DNA from: Candidatus Moraniibacteriota bacterium
GTDB taxonomy: Bacteria > Patescibacteriota > Minisyncoccia > Moranbacterales > GCA-2747515
Length of the DNA: 54,732 nucleotides
NCBI GenBank assembly: GCA_027031495.1
Contig: JALVQA010000001.1
Coordinates: forward strand, 1 to 54,732
Direction of reading: 5' to 3'
Positions 1 to 7,595 of this stretch are shown here, one piece after another; position 1 is the first letter of the stretch; every line of letters begins with the position of its first letter. The notes below the pieces were generated by a model. That model was not told the origin of the DNA and did no database searches. It worked only from the letters and a program-made list of their open reading frames with translations. The position numbers were made by a program, and so were the translations under genes.

Positions 1-503
1 TGTGACAACCTTTTTGCACATCGTGTACACGTATACGTCTGCACATACCAGCCAAGCATCGCCAAAATATAAAAATAACACCCTTCCGTTACAGCACAAA
101 ATGCTGATGCTTGTTCTTTGCGCTCTACAAGAATATCAAGTGTGCGCATATACATTAATAGCGTCGTATAAAGATTGCGATGAATATCACCGTCACGTAA
201 AAGTCTCTCAATCACATCTATTACACCACGTGCATGTATGTATGCATTGTTTTGTGCACGCACGTGATAAAAACTTTCTTCACACAATGCAAATGTTATT
301 GTCCCGCGCCCACGATTTTTAGCGACAACAACATGACTGTGCATCAGTGGCTCCAAATGCGGTGCCAATTTCGCACCGCTCTTGCGTGCGCCAGAGCCTC
401 GTACGGTCAGTTTCCCCCGCTCACGCGTTAGCAACGTGTACAGACGATCACGCTCACCATGATCCCGATGAGATAGAATAATTGTATCAAGGTTGATATG
501 CAT
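1..503 (-). CDS. recO: RecO-like DNA repair protein, C-terminus beyond window edge
   Basis: Reading the complement from the ATG at 503 gives 167 open codons that run off the left edge, so no stop is visible. The N-terminus (TIILSHRDHGERDRLYTL, then LLTRERGKLTVRG and a GARKSGAKLAPHLEPL stretch) has the layout of the RecO OB-fold, and the last visible residues, CTRCAKR, fit the start of the RecO zinc-finger segment. RecO loads RecA onto SSB-coated single-stranded DNA in the RecFOR pathway. An in-frame TAA about 12 codons upstream makes ATG 503 the natural start; no SD is seen. It is the third gene of an ileS-unknown-recO run, 69 bp after the preceding gene. Family assignment is from pattern recognition of the N-terminal half only. 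Confidence 0.8.
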   Translation of the reverse strand, partial: MHINLDTIILSHRDHGERDRLYTLLTRERGKLTVRGSGARKSGAKLAPHLEPLMHSHVVVAKNRGRGTITFALCEESFYHVRAQNNAYIHARGVIDVIERLLRDGDIHRNLYTTLLMYMRTLDILVERKEQASAFCAVTEGCYFYILAMLGWYVQTYTCTRCAKRLS

Positions 504-572
504 ACTTTGCGCGAGTGGTATGCACACAGTATTTTATGCTACCATATGCATCTACACGTTCCACATACTTAT

Positions 573-1433
573 TCACATTTTTGAGCATCTCTCTCGTTTC
601 TTTTGCATTAAAACCTGTACGATTTCAAGGACACTCCTCATTAAGAGTTGCACATTTTGTCTGGACTCAAGATTTACCTCGCCATTGCGTGTTTCTACCG
701 TCATTATAATGTCTGCATAAGAATTTTCTGATTTGTTTTTGTTGGCATTATCCGTTTTGAGATCGATAAAAACGCGTATTGGCTCCGGGCATGTTTCATC
801 ACTAATCTCCACCCATGCATCAACGCCAAAATGAAAATCTAACGGCGTCATAACTGCTGAGTACATGTGAATTGTCGGATCTTTCAACCCCTGTCTAACA
901 AGCATTTCTTTCAGTGCACTATATATAAAACGCCCTAGGAGACACTCCTCTTTTTCTTTTCCATGTGCATCCTCTCTGTATACACCCCGTTGAAAGAGCT
1001 CATTGCCATAGTATGTTACAAGATCGTCAAAAACAGCATCTTTTGCATCAGTGTCACTAGGATTTCGTAACGTGAGAATGCGTTGACGCTTGCGGATGTA
1101 TGGTCTCCCAAAAAGCATGCGTTCCACCTTGTGTCCCACATCCTCTTCGCCGGTACGTCTTTGTACGATACGTGTTCCCTTTACTTCTTGTTCCGAGCCG
1201 TCAAAGCTTTCCACAACGTGACGCAAATAATCCAGATAAGATATTAAGCGCAATTCTTCATCGTATTTTTCCAACAGTTCTTGTTCTTGTTTTGCTAGCT
1301 TTATTACTTTTTCTCTTTGCCTTAATGCTTCCTCTAACTTTTTAATATGTTGAATGCGCCGTTTTTCTACTTCCTGACGCACACGTTGCTCATTAGCAAC
1401 ATGCTGTGCAAATCCTTCTTGTTGATTAGTCAT
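573..1433 (-). CDS. Unknown protein: coiled coil plus possible PD-(D/E)XK-like fold
   Basis: A 286-residue protein that I do not recognise by name. Residues about 15-65 are Lys/Glu/Gln-rich with heptad character and should form a coiled coil. In the C-terminal half, an FGVDAWVE strand (Asp205) is followed by IDLKTD (Asp224, Lys226), the D...(D/E)xK spacing seen in PD-(D/E)XK nuclease-like folds. The end is again charged (QKKRERCSKM). It starts 4 bp after the ileS stop and precedes recO, so it is probably co-transcribed with both, which would fit a DNA-related role. Nuclease activity is only an inference; the active-site pattern is short and could be chance. No SD precedes the ATG. Confidence 0.7.
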   Translation of the reverse strand: MTNQQEGFAQHVANEQRVRQEVEKRRIQHIKKLEEALRQREKVIKLAKQEQELLEKYDEELRLISYLDYLRHVVESFDGSEQEVKGTRIVQRRTGEEDVGHKVERMLFGRPYIRKRQRILTLRNPSDTDAKDAVFDDLVTYYGNELFQRGVYREDAHGKEKEECLLGRFIYSALKEMLVRQGLKDPTIHMYSAVMTPLDFHFGVDAWVEISDETCPEPIRVFIDLKTDNANKNKSENSYADIIMTVETRNGEVNLESRQNVQLLMRSVLEIVQVLMQKKRERCSKM

Positions 1434-1437
1434 AGTA

Positions 1438-4400
1438 TTATAGTGATGTTTTTACTTTTTGCAATGTTAATACAACACGTCCCGCATCCGTCTCCACTGT
1501 TTCCGTATAATCTGCGGTAGAAAGCGTACCGGTACGAACGTCAGTTGCGAGGACCTCGCGCGCGATAAGGTCACCGTGCGTGGCAAACACATCGTCCGCG
1601 CCATCATGCGCAAGCACAATGCGATCATCTACATTAAATCCTGCTTTTTTACGCGCTTGCTGAATGTGGCGAATCAGTTCCCGCGCCTGTCCTTCTCGCT
1701 TGAGCTCTGGTGTGATGTTCGTATCCAAGACAAGCTCGTCCTGAAGTGATACATCAACAATAACGTCCTTAACATTTACTTCTTCACGGATAATATCAAT
1801 AAACGCATCTGGTAGCATATCAGCGCGCACACTGAGGCGTGCAAGCGGCTGGCGCACTTTAATACCGGCACGGGCGCGTATTTCCAAGGCACGTGTAATG
1901 ATATCACGCACAGTTGCCATTTGCGCAAGAACGTCATGGTCAATCATCTGTTTATCTGCAGTTGGATAATCCTCCAGATGCACGCTCTCTTTCGCATCAG
2001 ACACACCTTGCATGAGATTGCGATAGATTTCATCCGCCACAAACGGCGTAAACGGCGCCATGAGCTTTGCAAGTTCCACCAATACGTAGTGCAGCGTGGT
2101 ATACGCCGCATTCTTGTCGGCGTCGTCCTCGCTCTTCCAGAAGCGCTTGCGCGAGCGCCGGATATACCAATTGGACAAATCATCCACAAACGGTGCAAAC
2201 GCGCGTGTCGCTTTATGCAACTCATACGCCTCCATATGCATCGTCACTGTACCGATCAATTCATGTAATCGCGCGACAATCCACTTGTCCAGCACGCTCA
2301 GATTGCCATCCTGAACGTGTTTCAGGATCCCGTCCCTATCGGAAGGCGTCCACCCGTCCACATTCGCATACATCACGAAAAAACTGTAACTCTGGCGCAG
2401 CATACGGAACAATCCGCGCGCAAGCTCCCCCAATTCCCGCTCGCTGAAATTGAGATTCTCCGCCGCGACCACCGGCGAGCTCATCAGGTACAGCCGTAGC
2501 GCGTCGGCACCATATTTCTCCATCACCCCTACCGGATCTGGGTAGTTTTTGAGTTTCTTTGCCATCTTCTTGCCGTCCTCTGCTAACACAATGCCGTTGA
2601 CAATGACATTTTTGAAGGCATGCGTCGGAGCGTTGTGCTGTGCACCTCCCACTTCCAGTGCACCGGCAAGCACATGCAAGTAGTAGAACCACGCGCGCGT
2701 CTGATCCACGCCCTCGGCGATGAAGTCTGCCGGGTAGCCGTTGATGAACGCACCGTCCTTGTGCGCCGCCTCAAACGGATAGTGCTCCTGCGCATACGGC
2801 ATAGACCCGCTGTCAAACCAGGTGTCCAATACATCCGGCACGCGCCGCATTGTGCCAGTACAGCCATCATGTGCGCACACAAACGTTATTTTATCTACAA
2901 TATGCTTGTGCAAGTCATCCACCTTTTGTCCGCTCGCCTCTTCCAACTCCGCCACTGCACCGAACACACGCTTCGCGCCACATGCGTCACACACCCAAAT
3001 CGGCATCACACTCGCCCAGAACCGCTGTCGCGAGATACTCCAGTCCCGCGCCCCTTCCAACCACTTGCCAAAGCGTCCATTTTTCATGTGTGATGGCGAC
3101 CAATTAATGTTCTTTGCCGTCTCCAACAGTGTGTCTTTAATCTTTGTGACCGCCACAAACCAGCTGCTTGTCGCATAGTTAATTAGTGGTGTGTCACAGC
3201 GCCAACAGTGCGGATAGCTGTGCGCGTACTTTTCTTTGTGAAACAGCAACCCTCTGTGCGCAAGGTCCTTGATCACTTCCACATCCGTCGCTTGCACGTT
3301 GTCTTTTGGCTTGACGTGCAAGCCGGCAAGTGGTGCACCGAGTACATCCTTGATAATGCCATCCATCCCGACATGCTGCACAAACGGCAAATTCTTTTCT
3401 TTGCCCAAGTGCATATCATCCTCACCGAACGCTGGCGCAATGTGCACAACGCCCGTCCCTTCGTCCGTTGTCACAAAGTCCGCCGTCACGACCTTCCAGC
3501 CGTTCTCTCTGTTCTCCAGCGCTTCATCCTTCGCATACGCATCGTACAGCGGCTGGTATGACAGTCCTTCCAGATCCGCGCCTTTGACGGTTGCAATAAT
3601 TTTATAGTCATCATCGCCAAATACCTTTTCTAAAAGATCCTTCGCCATAATAAAGCGTGCAGGCGAACCGGTTTCTTCATCTTTCTTTTCAATGATGCCG
3701 TATTCAATATCCTTCCCCACCGCCAACGCGACATTGCCCGGCAGCGTCCATGGCGTTGTGGTCCACGCGAGGATAAACGTGTTCTCACCCACTTCCTCAC
3801 CGGCGATGGTTTGCCCCGGCATAAGGCGAAACTTCGCTGTCACAGACAGGTCTTTGATCTCCTGGTACCCTTCGCTGACCTCACTCTGCGAGAGCGTCGT
3901 CTCACAGCGCGGGCAGATGTGCATACTGCGGTAATCCTCATAGATGAGTCCCTTATCGTACAAGCGCTTAAATACCCACCACACACTCTCCATATAGTCG
4001 CGGTCCATCGTGCGGTAGGGATTCTCCATATCCACCCAGCGCCCGAGGCGCGGAATAATCTTCTCCCACTCATGTGCGTACATCAACACTTTTGAGCGAC
4101 ACAACTCATTAAACTTTTCCACACCAATTTTCTCAATATCCTTCTTTGCCTGCGAACCCATCTCCTTCTCCACAATGTTCTCAATCGGCAAGCCGTGACA
4201 GTCCCACCCCCAGACGCGCTCCACACGCTTGCCGCGCATCGTCCAGTAGCGCGGCACTACATCCTTTAATGTCTGCCCGACAATGTGCCCGTAGTGCGGC
4301 AGGCCCGTTGCAAACGGCGGACCATCATAGAACGTGTACGCGTTGTCCGCCGACCGCGCATCTACGGACTTTTGGAAGATGTCGTTCTCTTCCCAGAATT

Positions 4401-4458
4401 TCTGGATGTCTTTCTCGCGCGCATCTACACGCTTTTTGGGGTCAATGGGTGTGAACAT
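1438..4458 (-). CDS. ileS: Isoleucyl-tRNA synthetase, eukaryote-like type (IleRS2-like)
   Basis: A 1006-residue class I aminoacyl-tRNA synthetase that charges tRNA-Ile. Seen near the N-terminus: GPPFATGLPHYGH (HxGH signature) and GWDCHGLPIE; then the CP1 editing insertion with TTTPWTLPGN, WFDSGSMPYAQ, and the KMSKS-equivalent loop, which here reads KKMAKKLKNYPDP. The length, the WFDSGSMPYAQ form and the CPRC cysteine pair suit the type-2, eukaryote-like subfamily, some members of which resist mupirocin. The KMSKS loop is unusual: both serines are replaced (Ala, Lys). The gene is preceded by a T-box leader with an Ile (AUC) specifier, so it should be induced when uncharged tRNA-Ile accumulates. 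Downstream are the unknown coiled-coil gene and recO. Confidence 0.97.
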   Translation of the reverse strand: MFTPIDPKKRVDAREKDIQKFWEENDIFQKSVDARSADNAYTFYDGPPFATGLPHYGHIVGQTLKDVVPRYWTMRGKRVERVWGWDCHGLPIENIVEKEMGSQAKKDIEKIGVEKFNELCRSKVLMYAHEWEKIIPRLGRWVDMENPYRTMDRDYMESVWWVFKRLYDKGLIYEDYRSMHICPRCETTLSQSEVSEGYQEIKDLSVTAKFRLMPGQTIAGEEVGENTFILAWTTTPWTLPGNVALAVGKDIEYGIIEKKDEETGSPARFIMAKDLLEKVFGDDDYKIIATVKGADLEGLSYQPLYDAYAKDEALENRENGWKVVTADFVTTDEGTGVVHIAPAFGEDDMHLGKEKNLPFVQHVGMDGIIKDVLGAPLAGLHVKPKDNVQATDVEVIKDLAHRGLLFHKEKYAHSYPHCWRCDTPLINYATSSWFVAVTKIKDTLLETAKNINWSPSHMKNGRFGKWLEGARDWSISRQRFWASVMPIWVCDACGAKRVFGAVAELEEASGQKVDDLHKHIVDKITFVCAHDGCTGTMRRVPDVLDTWFDSGSMPYAQEHYPFEAAHKDGAFINGYPADFIAEGVDQTRAWFYYLHVLAGALEVGGAQHNAPTHAFKNVIVNGIVLAEDGKKMAKKLKNYPDPVGVMEKYGADALRLYLMSSPVVAAENLNFSERELGELARGLFRMLRQSYSFFVMYANVDGWTPSDRDGILKHVQDGNLSVLDKWIVARLHELIGTVTMHMEAYELHKATRAFAPFVDDLSNWYIRRSRKRFWKSEDDADKNAAYTTLHYVLVELAKLMAPFTPFVADEIYRNLMQGVSDAKESVHLEDYPTADKQMIDHDVLAQMATVRDIITRALEIRARAGIKVRQPLARLSVRADMLPDAFIDIIREEVNVKDVIVDVSLQDELVLDTNITPELKREGQARELIRHIQQARKKAGFNVDDRIVLAHDGADDVFATHGDLIAREVLATDVRTGTLSTADYTETVETDAGRVVLTLQKVKTSL

Positions 4459-4515
4459 AGGTGATGTGATTAGGTGATTGGAAGATTAGAAGAGTGGAAG
4501 ATTTGAAGATTGGGG
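4459..4515 (-). other. Pyrimidine-rich leader with repeated AATCTTC motifs before ileS
   Basis: Between the T-box terminator and the ileS ATG, the transcript strand is C/U/A-rich and repeats AATCTTC-like heptamers (AATCTTC, AATCTTC, ACTCTTC, AATCTTC), then AATCACC and AATCACATCACC. It has no SD and hardly any G, so it should be unstructured. It may act as an open ribosome landing site once transcription reads past the attenuator; that role is inference. Confidence 0.5.
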
Positions 4516-4549
4516 AAAAAACAAAAATCCCCAGTCATAGTGACTGCGG
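4516..4549 (-). terminator. T-box attenuator (intrinsic terminator) of ileS leader
   Basis: On the transcript strand CCGCAGTCA, loop CTA, TGACTGGGG forms an 8-pair stem with one G-G mismatch, followed by ATTTTTGTTTTTT. The 5' arm begins with CCGCA, which is also needed for the T-box antiterminator, so the two structures are mutually exclusive. Confidence 0.85.
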
Positions 4550-4735
4550 ACGACACATACTGCCGCGGTACCACCGCACTTTGGCGCGCCCTCTGTGCGC
4601 CACACTTCATTGTGCGCTGTCACGGGCGCACCCGGCGGGTTCTACTCTTGCGCACTGCAGATACAGCACACAATTTCTTCCCGCAGCTCCGTGGTGATCC
4701 CCTTGCAGACCGCAAGGCCACATCATCGCCATGTG
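4516..4735 (-). promoter_or_regulatory. T-box riboswitch controlling ileS (AUC specifier)
   Basis: The transcript strand holds the T-box sequence AGTGCGGTGGTACCGCGGCA at 4580-4561. It folds as the classical antiterminator: helix A1 TGCGG/CCGCA, 7-nt bulge TGGTACC whose UGGU matches the ACCA end of uncharged tRNA-Ile, helix A2 GCGGC/GTCGT, and an AGTATGT loop. The 3' strand of A1 is shared with the following terminator stem. At the 5' end a short Stem I is visible: GTGG/CCAC, a bulge GGATCA with Ile codon ATC at 4698-4696 followed by an A, then CCTTGC/GCAAGG closing a 5-nt loop. Between them lies a conserved-looking AGAGTAGA element and a GC-rich pseudoknot-like region. The specifier, discriminator match and downstream ileS agree with each other. 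Stem I seems far shorter than the roughly 100 nt Firmicutes form. Confidence 0.9.
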
Positions 4736-4740
4736 TCTAC

Positions 4741-4769
4741 ATACTACCGCATAATGACACTCTTTGCAA
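4741..4769 (-). promoter_or_regulatory. Sigma70-type promoter of T-box/ileS
   Basis: On the minus strand TTGCAA (4769-4764), a 17-nt spacer and TAGTAT (4746-4741). The predicted start lies near 4735, just upstream of T-box Stem I, giving a leader of about 275 nt before the ileS ATG. It lies immediately downstream of the mscL terminator. Confidence 0.65.
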
Positions 4770-4772
4770 CAC

Positions 4773-4800
4773 AAAAACGCGCCAATGTGTACGGCGCGTT
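4773..4800 (-). terminator. Terminator after mscL
   Basis: On the minus strand AACGCGCC, a 9-nt loop and GGCGCGTT followed by TTT, 27 nt after the mscL stop codon. It separates mscL from the ileS T-box transcript. Confidence 0.75.
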
Positions 4801-4826
4801 TATGAAACACTACGCTTTTTCAAAGT

Positions 4827-5129
4827 CTACGCATCCTTCTTCTTGTCCAGCTTGTCCAGTCCCAAGCCCTTGAAGACATAGTAGACAACTGCCGCAATGA
4901 TCAAGAAGTTGATCAATTGTGCGATGAACGCACCGTAACCAATCGTTGCGCTTCCGATGGTAAACGATGCATCGGCAAGTGAGTCCGCGCTGCCAAACAG
5001 CCCGATGATCGGATTGATAATGTTCTCAACTAGCGACTTAACCAACGCTGTGACCTCTGCGCCGAGAATGAAACCAATCGCTAGACCGACAACACCTTGT
5101 TCACGGATAAAATTCAAAAATCCTTGCAT
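4827..5129 (-). CDS. mscL: Large-conductance mechanosensitive channel MscL
   Basis: A 100-residue membrane protein matching the MscL layout: a short N-terminal amphipathic segment (MQGFLNFIREQ), TM1 (VVGLAIGFILGAEVTALV) running into NIINPIIGLFG, a short periplasmic loop, TM2 (FIAQLINFLIIAAVVYYVF) and a charged tail (DKLDKKKDA). MscL opens under membrane tension to release solutes during hypo-osmotic shock. The frame stays open to an ATG at 5165, but the start at 5129 gives the expected MscL N-terminus and has a weak CTGGAA upstream. The periplasmic loop is shorter than in E. coli, as in many small bacteria. Single-gene unit with its own terminator. Confidence 0.9.
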   Translation of the reverse strand: MQGFLNFIREQGVVGLAIGFILGAEVTALVKSLVENIINPIIGLFGSADSLADASFTIGSATIGYGAFIAQLINFLIIAAVVYYVFKGLGLDKLDKKKDA

Positions 5130-5256
5130 ATTTCCAGATATTAGATTAATATATCCTGCCACCAATTATATACAAAATAAATACTTTTGTAAAGATTTTG
5201 CACATAAAAAAGAGGTATTGCAATTTATTCTGCAATACCTCAAAATAACACTACTT

Positions 5257-6123
5257 TTAGTCGCCTGCAATTTTAATTGCTGCACCGCTTATATTTTCTT
5301 GCGGCGCAGCATCAAAAGTACTTATAAATTCTCTCCACCGAGATGATAGGAAATCACATCTTAAGTAGTCACCACAAGTTGTCAAAAAACGAACAACATT
5401 AACCCATGGTATTGGTGTATACCCTTTTTGAGCATCTGCTATTTGTCCGATACCGTCTGTAAGTAGCGTAATTGATGTAATATCATCCATTTCTTTTTGT
5501 GAAAAAGACAACATGATGCCATCGATACCATCCATAACCGTACACCTTTCAGTTTTACGGAGTATCACACTTCCCTTTGCATCAACAGTGTAATGCTCAA
5601 GCGTAACGCCTGGCATACCCTTACCACCATGCTCATCAATAAAATTACTTAATCTGCGTTGGTCTGCTCCGTTATACAATGGAAGAAACGGTATACCATT
5701 ATCCCAAAGGACTCTTGTGAATCGTTGCGCACCATCCGCATATTGTATAGCGACAATACCACTGCTCTGTAGACAGATATGCACACCTCTTTGTTTGTCT
5801 ACGATCGCCCATGTGTTTATAGCACACATCTCGACATCAGGTATGCCAAGCATATTACGCGCGGTGCACACAGAGTATTTCATAAACCTCTGCACGTGCG
5901 TAAAAAAAATATCACTACCGATACTGTTCTTGTAATTACGCAAACTATTGACCGTGGCAGAGGCAATAACATGCGCGCCGGAACCGGCACTTCCTGTGCC
6001 AACAATAACGTTGGAAATAGCAACAATACCAACATTTTCGTCATGCCATGAAAGTACGGCATCCTTATTGGACCCGTAATTAGCCACAATCTCACCTGTT
6101 ACAGAAAATGTATCTGTTATCAT
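5257..6123 (-). CDS. PP2C-like phosphatase-fold protein, possibly catalytically degenerate
   Basis: The 288 residues show the PP2C (PPM) order of motifs in weakened form: NKDAV near residue 19, a strand GIVAISNVIVG followed by GSAGSGAHVIAS (the metal-binding DG of active enzymes reads NV here), a central beta-rich section, ITLLTDGIGQI (TDG kept) and a C-terminal ENISGAAIKI where active enzymes have DD or DN. At least two metal-ligand positions therefore appear changed, suggesting a pseudophosphatase or a diverged enzyme. The family call is by motif reading only. It has a strong SD (GAGAGGTGAGG just before the ATG), unusual for this window. It follows a small unknown gene on the same strand by 43 bp, so the two may form an operon. 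Confidence 0.6.
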   Translation of the reverse strand: MITDTFSVTGEIVANYGSNKDAVLSWHDENVGIVAISNVIVGTGSAGSGAHVIASATVNSLRNYKNSIGSDIFFTHVQRFMKYSVCTARNMLGIPDVEMCAINTWAIVDKQRGVHICLQSSGIVAIQYADGAQRFTRVLWDNGIPFLPLYNGADQRRLSNFIDEHGGKGMPGVTLEHYTVDAKGSVILRKTERCTVMDGIDGIMLSFSQKEMDDITSITLLTDGIGQIADAQKGYTPIPWVNVVRFLTTCGDYLRCDFLSSRWREFISTFDAAPQENISGAAIKIAGD

Positions 6124-6166
6124 GCCTCACCTCTCTTGCTTAAAATAAAAGGCAGTTTACCAGTAA

Positions 6167-6502
6167 CTAAACAACAAGGTCAGCGATGTCAACAAATAGA
6201 GCTTTGTCTCCTTCCTTCCCAGGAAATCGCCGTATGCAATGTTTTATATCTTTTACACGAAACAATAAAACACCTAAGGGACCCTTAAAAGGGGTAAGTC
6301 TAGCAACTTCCCTTAAGCATTGTTTATGCGTGTACACATCCGGCACAAAGCGTGGATTGCCATAATAGCTGTATATATACACGACATCATCAGGATTAAA
6401 CCTCTTTGCGATAATGTGTCTTGATGGTGTCTTGTTGGTATCATCATATAGCACAAACTGCATGTCACCATTTTTTGTTGCATGTAATATGAATCGTGTC
6501 AT
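6167..6502 (-). CDS. Small unknown protein upstream of PP2C-like gene
   Basis: A 111-residue protein without a recognised domain. It begins TRFILHATKNGDMQFVLYDD, looks globular and soluble, has no membrane segment, and has a basic stretch around KHCIRRFPGKEGDK. The start is supported by a clear SD, AGAGGTG, 5 nt before the ATG on the minus strand. It is the first gene of a two-gene unit with the PP2C-like protein, and the shared strong SDs suggest the pair was acquired or is regulated together. Function unknown. Confidence 0.65.
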   Translation of the reverse strand: MTRFILHATKNGDMQFVLYDDTNKTPSRHIIAKRFNPDDVVYIYSYYGNPRFVPDVYTHKQCLREVARLTPFKGPLGVLLFRVKDIKHCIRRFPGKEGDKALFVDIADLVV

Positions 6503-6677
6503 TTTTCACCTCTTTGATTGTCAACGAACATTACTACAGTACATAAATTCTCTCATACCGTCAAATAGACGATTTAAGACACATACTTCCGTTTCACATA
6601 AAAAGAAGTATTGAAAAAAGTATGTAAAGACTAGATAGGTTTTTGTGCTATTATAAAATTGTCATCATTGTAAAAAT

Positions 6678-7595
6678 ATGCATACTGAGTTCCTATCGTT
6701 TTTTGAAGAGAATAGTGATCCTAAAGCTGGTTTATCTTTTGTTGTGCGTATCAACAGCACACAGCCAAATAGTGGTCCTCATGTTTTGATTAGTTGTGGT
6801 GTGCATGGTAACGAATCTGTCGGTCCACAATTCGCTCAATGGTTTATTGATGCTGTACGGCGTGATACTCTCACACTAACACGTGGACGTGTTACATTTC
6901 TTCTGAGTAATCCGCGCGCTGTCGCGCGCAACACACGGTTCTGTGATACAGATATGAATCGTGTATTTCGTTTTCAGCCAAAGCACGAGCACACCTATGA
7001 GTATACGCGCGCGCAAGAAATTGACCATTTTATCGCACGCGAACAATTTGACTATGCCATTGATCTGCATTCGGTAAGTATCGGAGAATTCCAAATGATG
7101 ATCTGTGATAAAACTAACACGACATTGCGGGCACTATTGGAACGTACCACAACTGTACCTACTCTATTCTACTACGACAAAGAGCACATCCCTGGCACAC
7201 TGCATGAACGCATGAGCAACTATGGTTGTGAAGCGGTTATTATTGAATGTGGCAATCACACATCACCATATGCCAGCGTTACAGCACGCAAACAAGTTCT
7301 GATTATGCTTTCAGAGTGGGGATTAATTGATACAACACAGACACAGCGCGATGCAATCATTCCACACAACAGAATAACACGCGTCGAGACCATTGGCATC
7401 GTACGCGCCGGCGACAACCATCGTTGGCTTGTAGATAATCCAAAAACCGGTGTACGCCTATATAAAGGACAACCAATTTGTACTGACAGCACCAATGGCA
7501 CACAAATATCACCGCAGAACTGCATTCTCTATATGCCAATGCTTAATGTCACAAGCGCTGATAGTGATGCAGGCTTCCTGTGTGTGGAAGTATAG
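6678..7595 (+). CDS. AstE/AspA-type zinc hydrolase (aspartoacylase-like)
   Basis: A 305-residue M14-superfamily zinc-dependent hydrolase of the succinylglutamate desuccinylase/aspartoacylase family, which cleaves N-acyl amino acids or related amides. Seen: GVHGNE (His43 and Glu46, two zinc ligands), SNPRA and DMNRVF (substrate-binding Arg motifs), AIDLHS (His131, third ligand) and VIIECGNH (Glu190, probable catalytic Glu). The C-terminal quarter is a beta domain (NHRWLVDNPKTGVRLYKG). Its TAG is directly followed by the stop codon of the convergent ATP-grasp gene, with no spacer. AstE-like hydrolases often neighbour ATP-grasp ligases, so the pair may make and break one amide bond. The true substrate is unknown. 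No SD. Confidence 0.85.
   Translation: MHTEFLSFFEENSDPKAGLSFVVRINSTQPNSGPHVLISCGVHGNESVGPQFAQWFIDAVRRDTLTLTRGRVTFLLSNPRAVARNTRFCDTDMNRVFRFQPKHEHTYEYTRAQEIDHFIAREQFDYAIDLHSVSIGEFQMMICDKTNTTLRALLERTTTVPTLFYYDKEHIPGTLHERMSNYGCEAVIIECGNHTSPYASVTARKQVLIMLSEWGLIDTTQTQRDAIIPHNRITRVETIGIVRAGDNHRWLVDNPKTGVRLYKGQPICTDSTNGTQISPQNCILYMPMLNVTSADSDAGFLCVEV

Noticed and set aside
2-322. Plus-strand open frame at the left edge
   Set aside because: It lies opposite the RecO-like frame, has low-complexity His/Thr/Ser content and no recognisable motif; the minus-strand frame gives the RecO N-terminus.
504-572. Possibility that recO and the preceding unknown gene are one frameshifted gene
   Set aside because: An in-frame TAA precedes the RecO ATG and the unknown protein has its own natural C-terminus; the RecO N-terminus is complete from the ATG.
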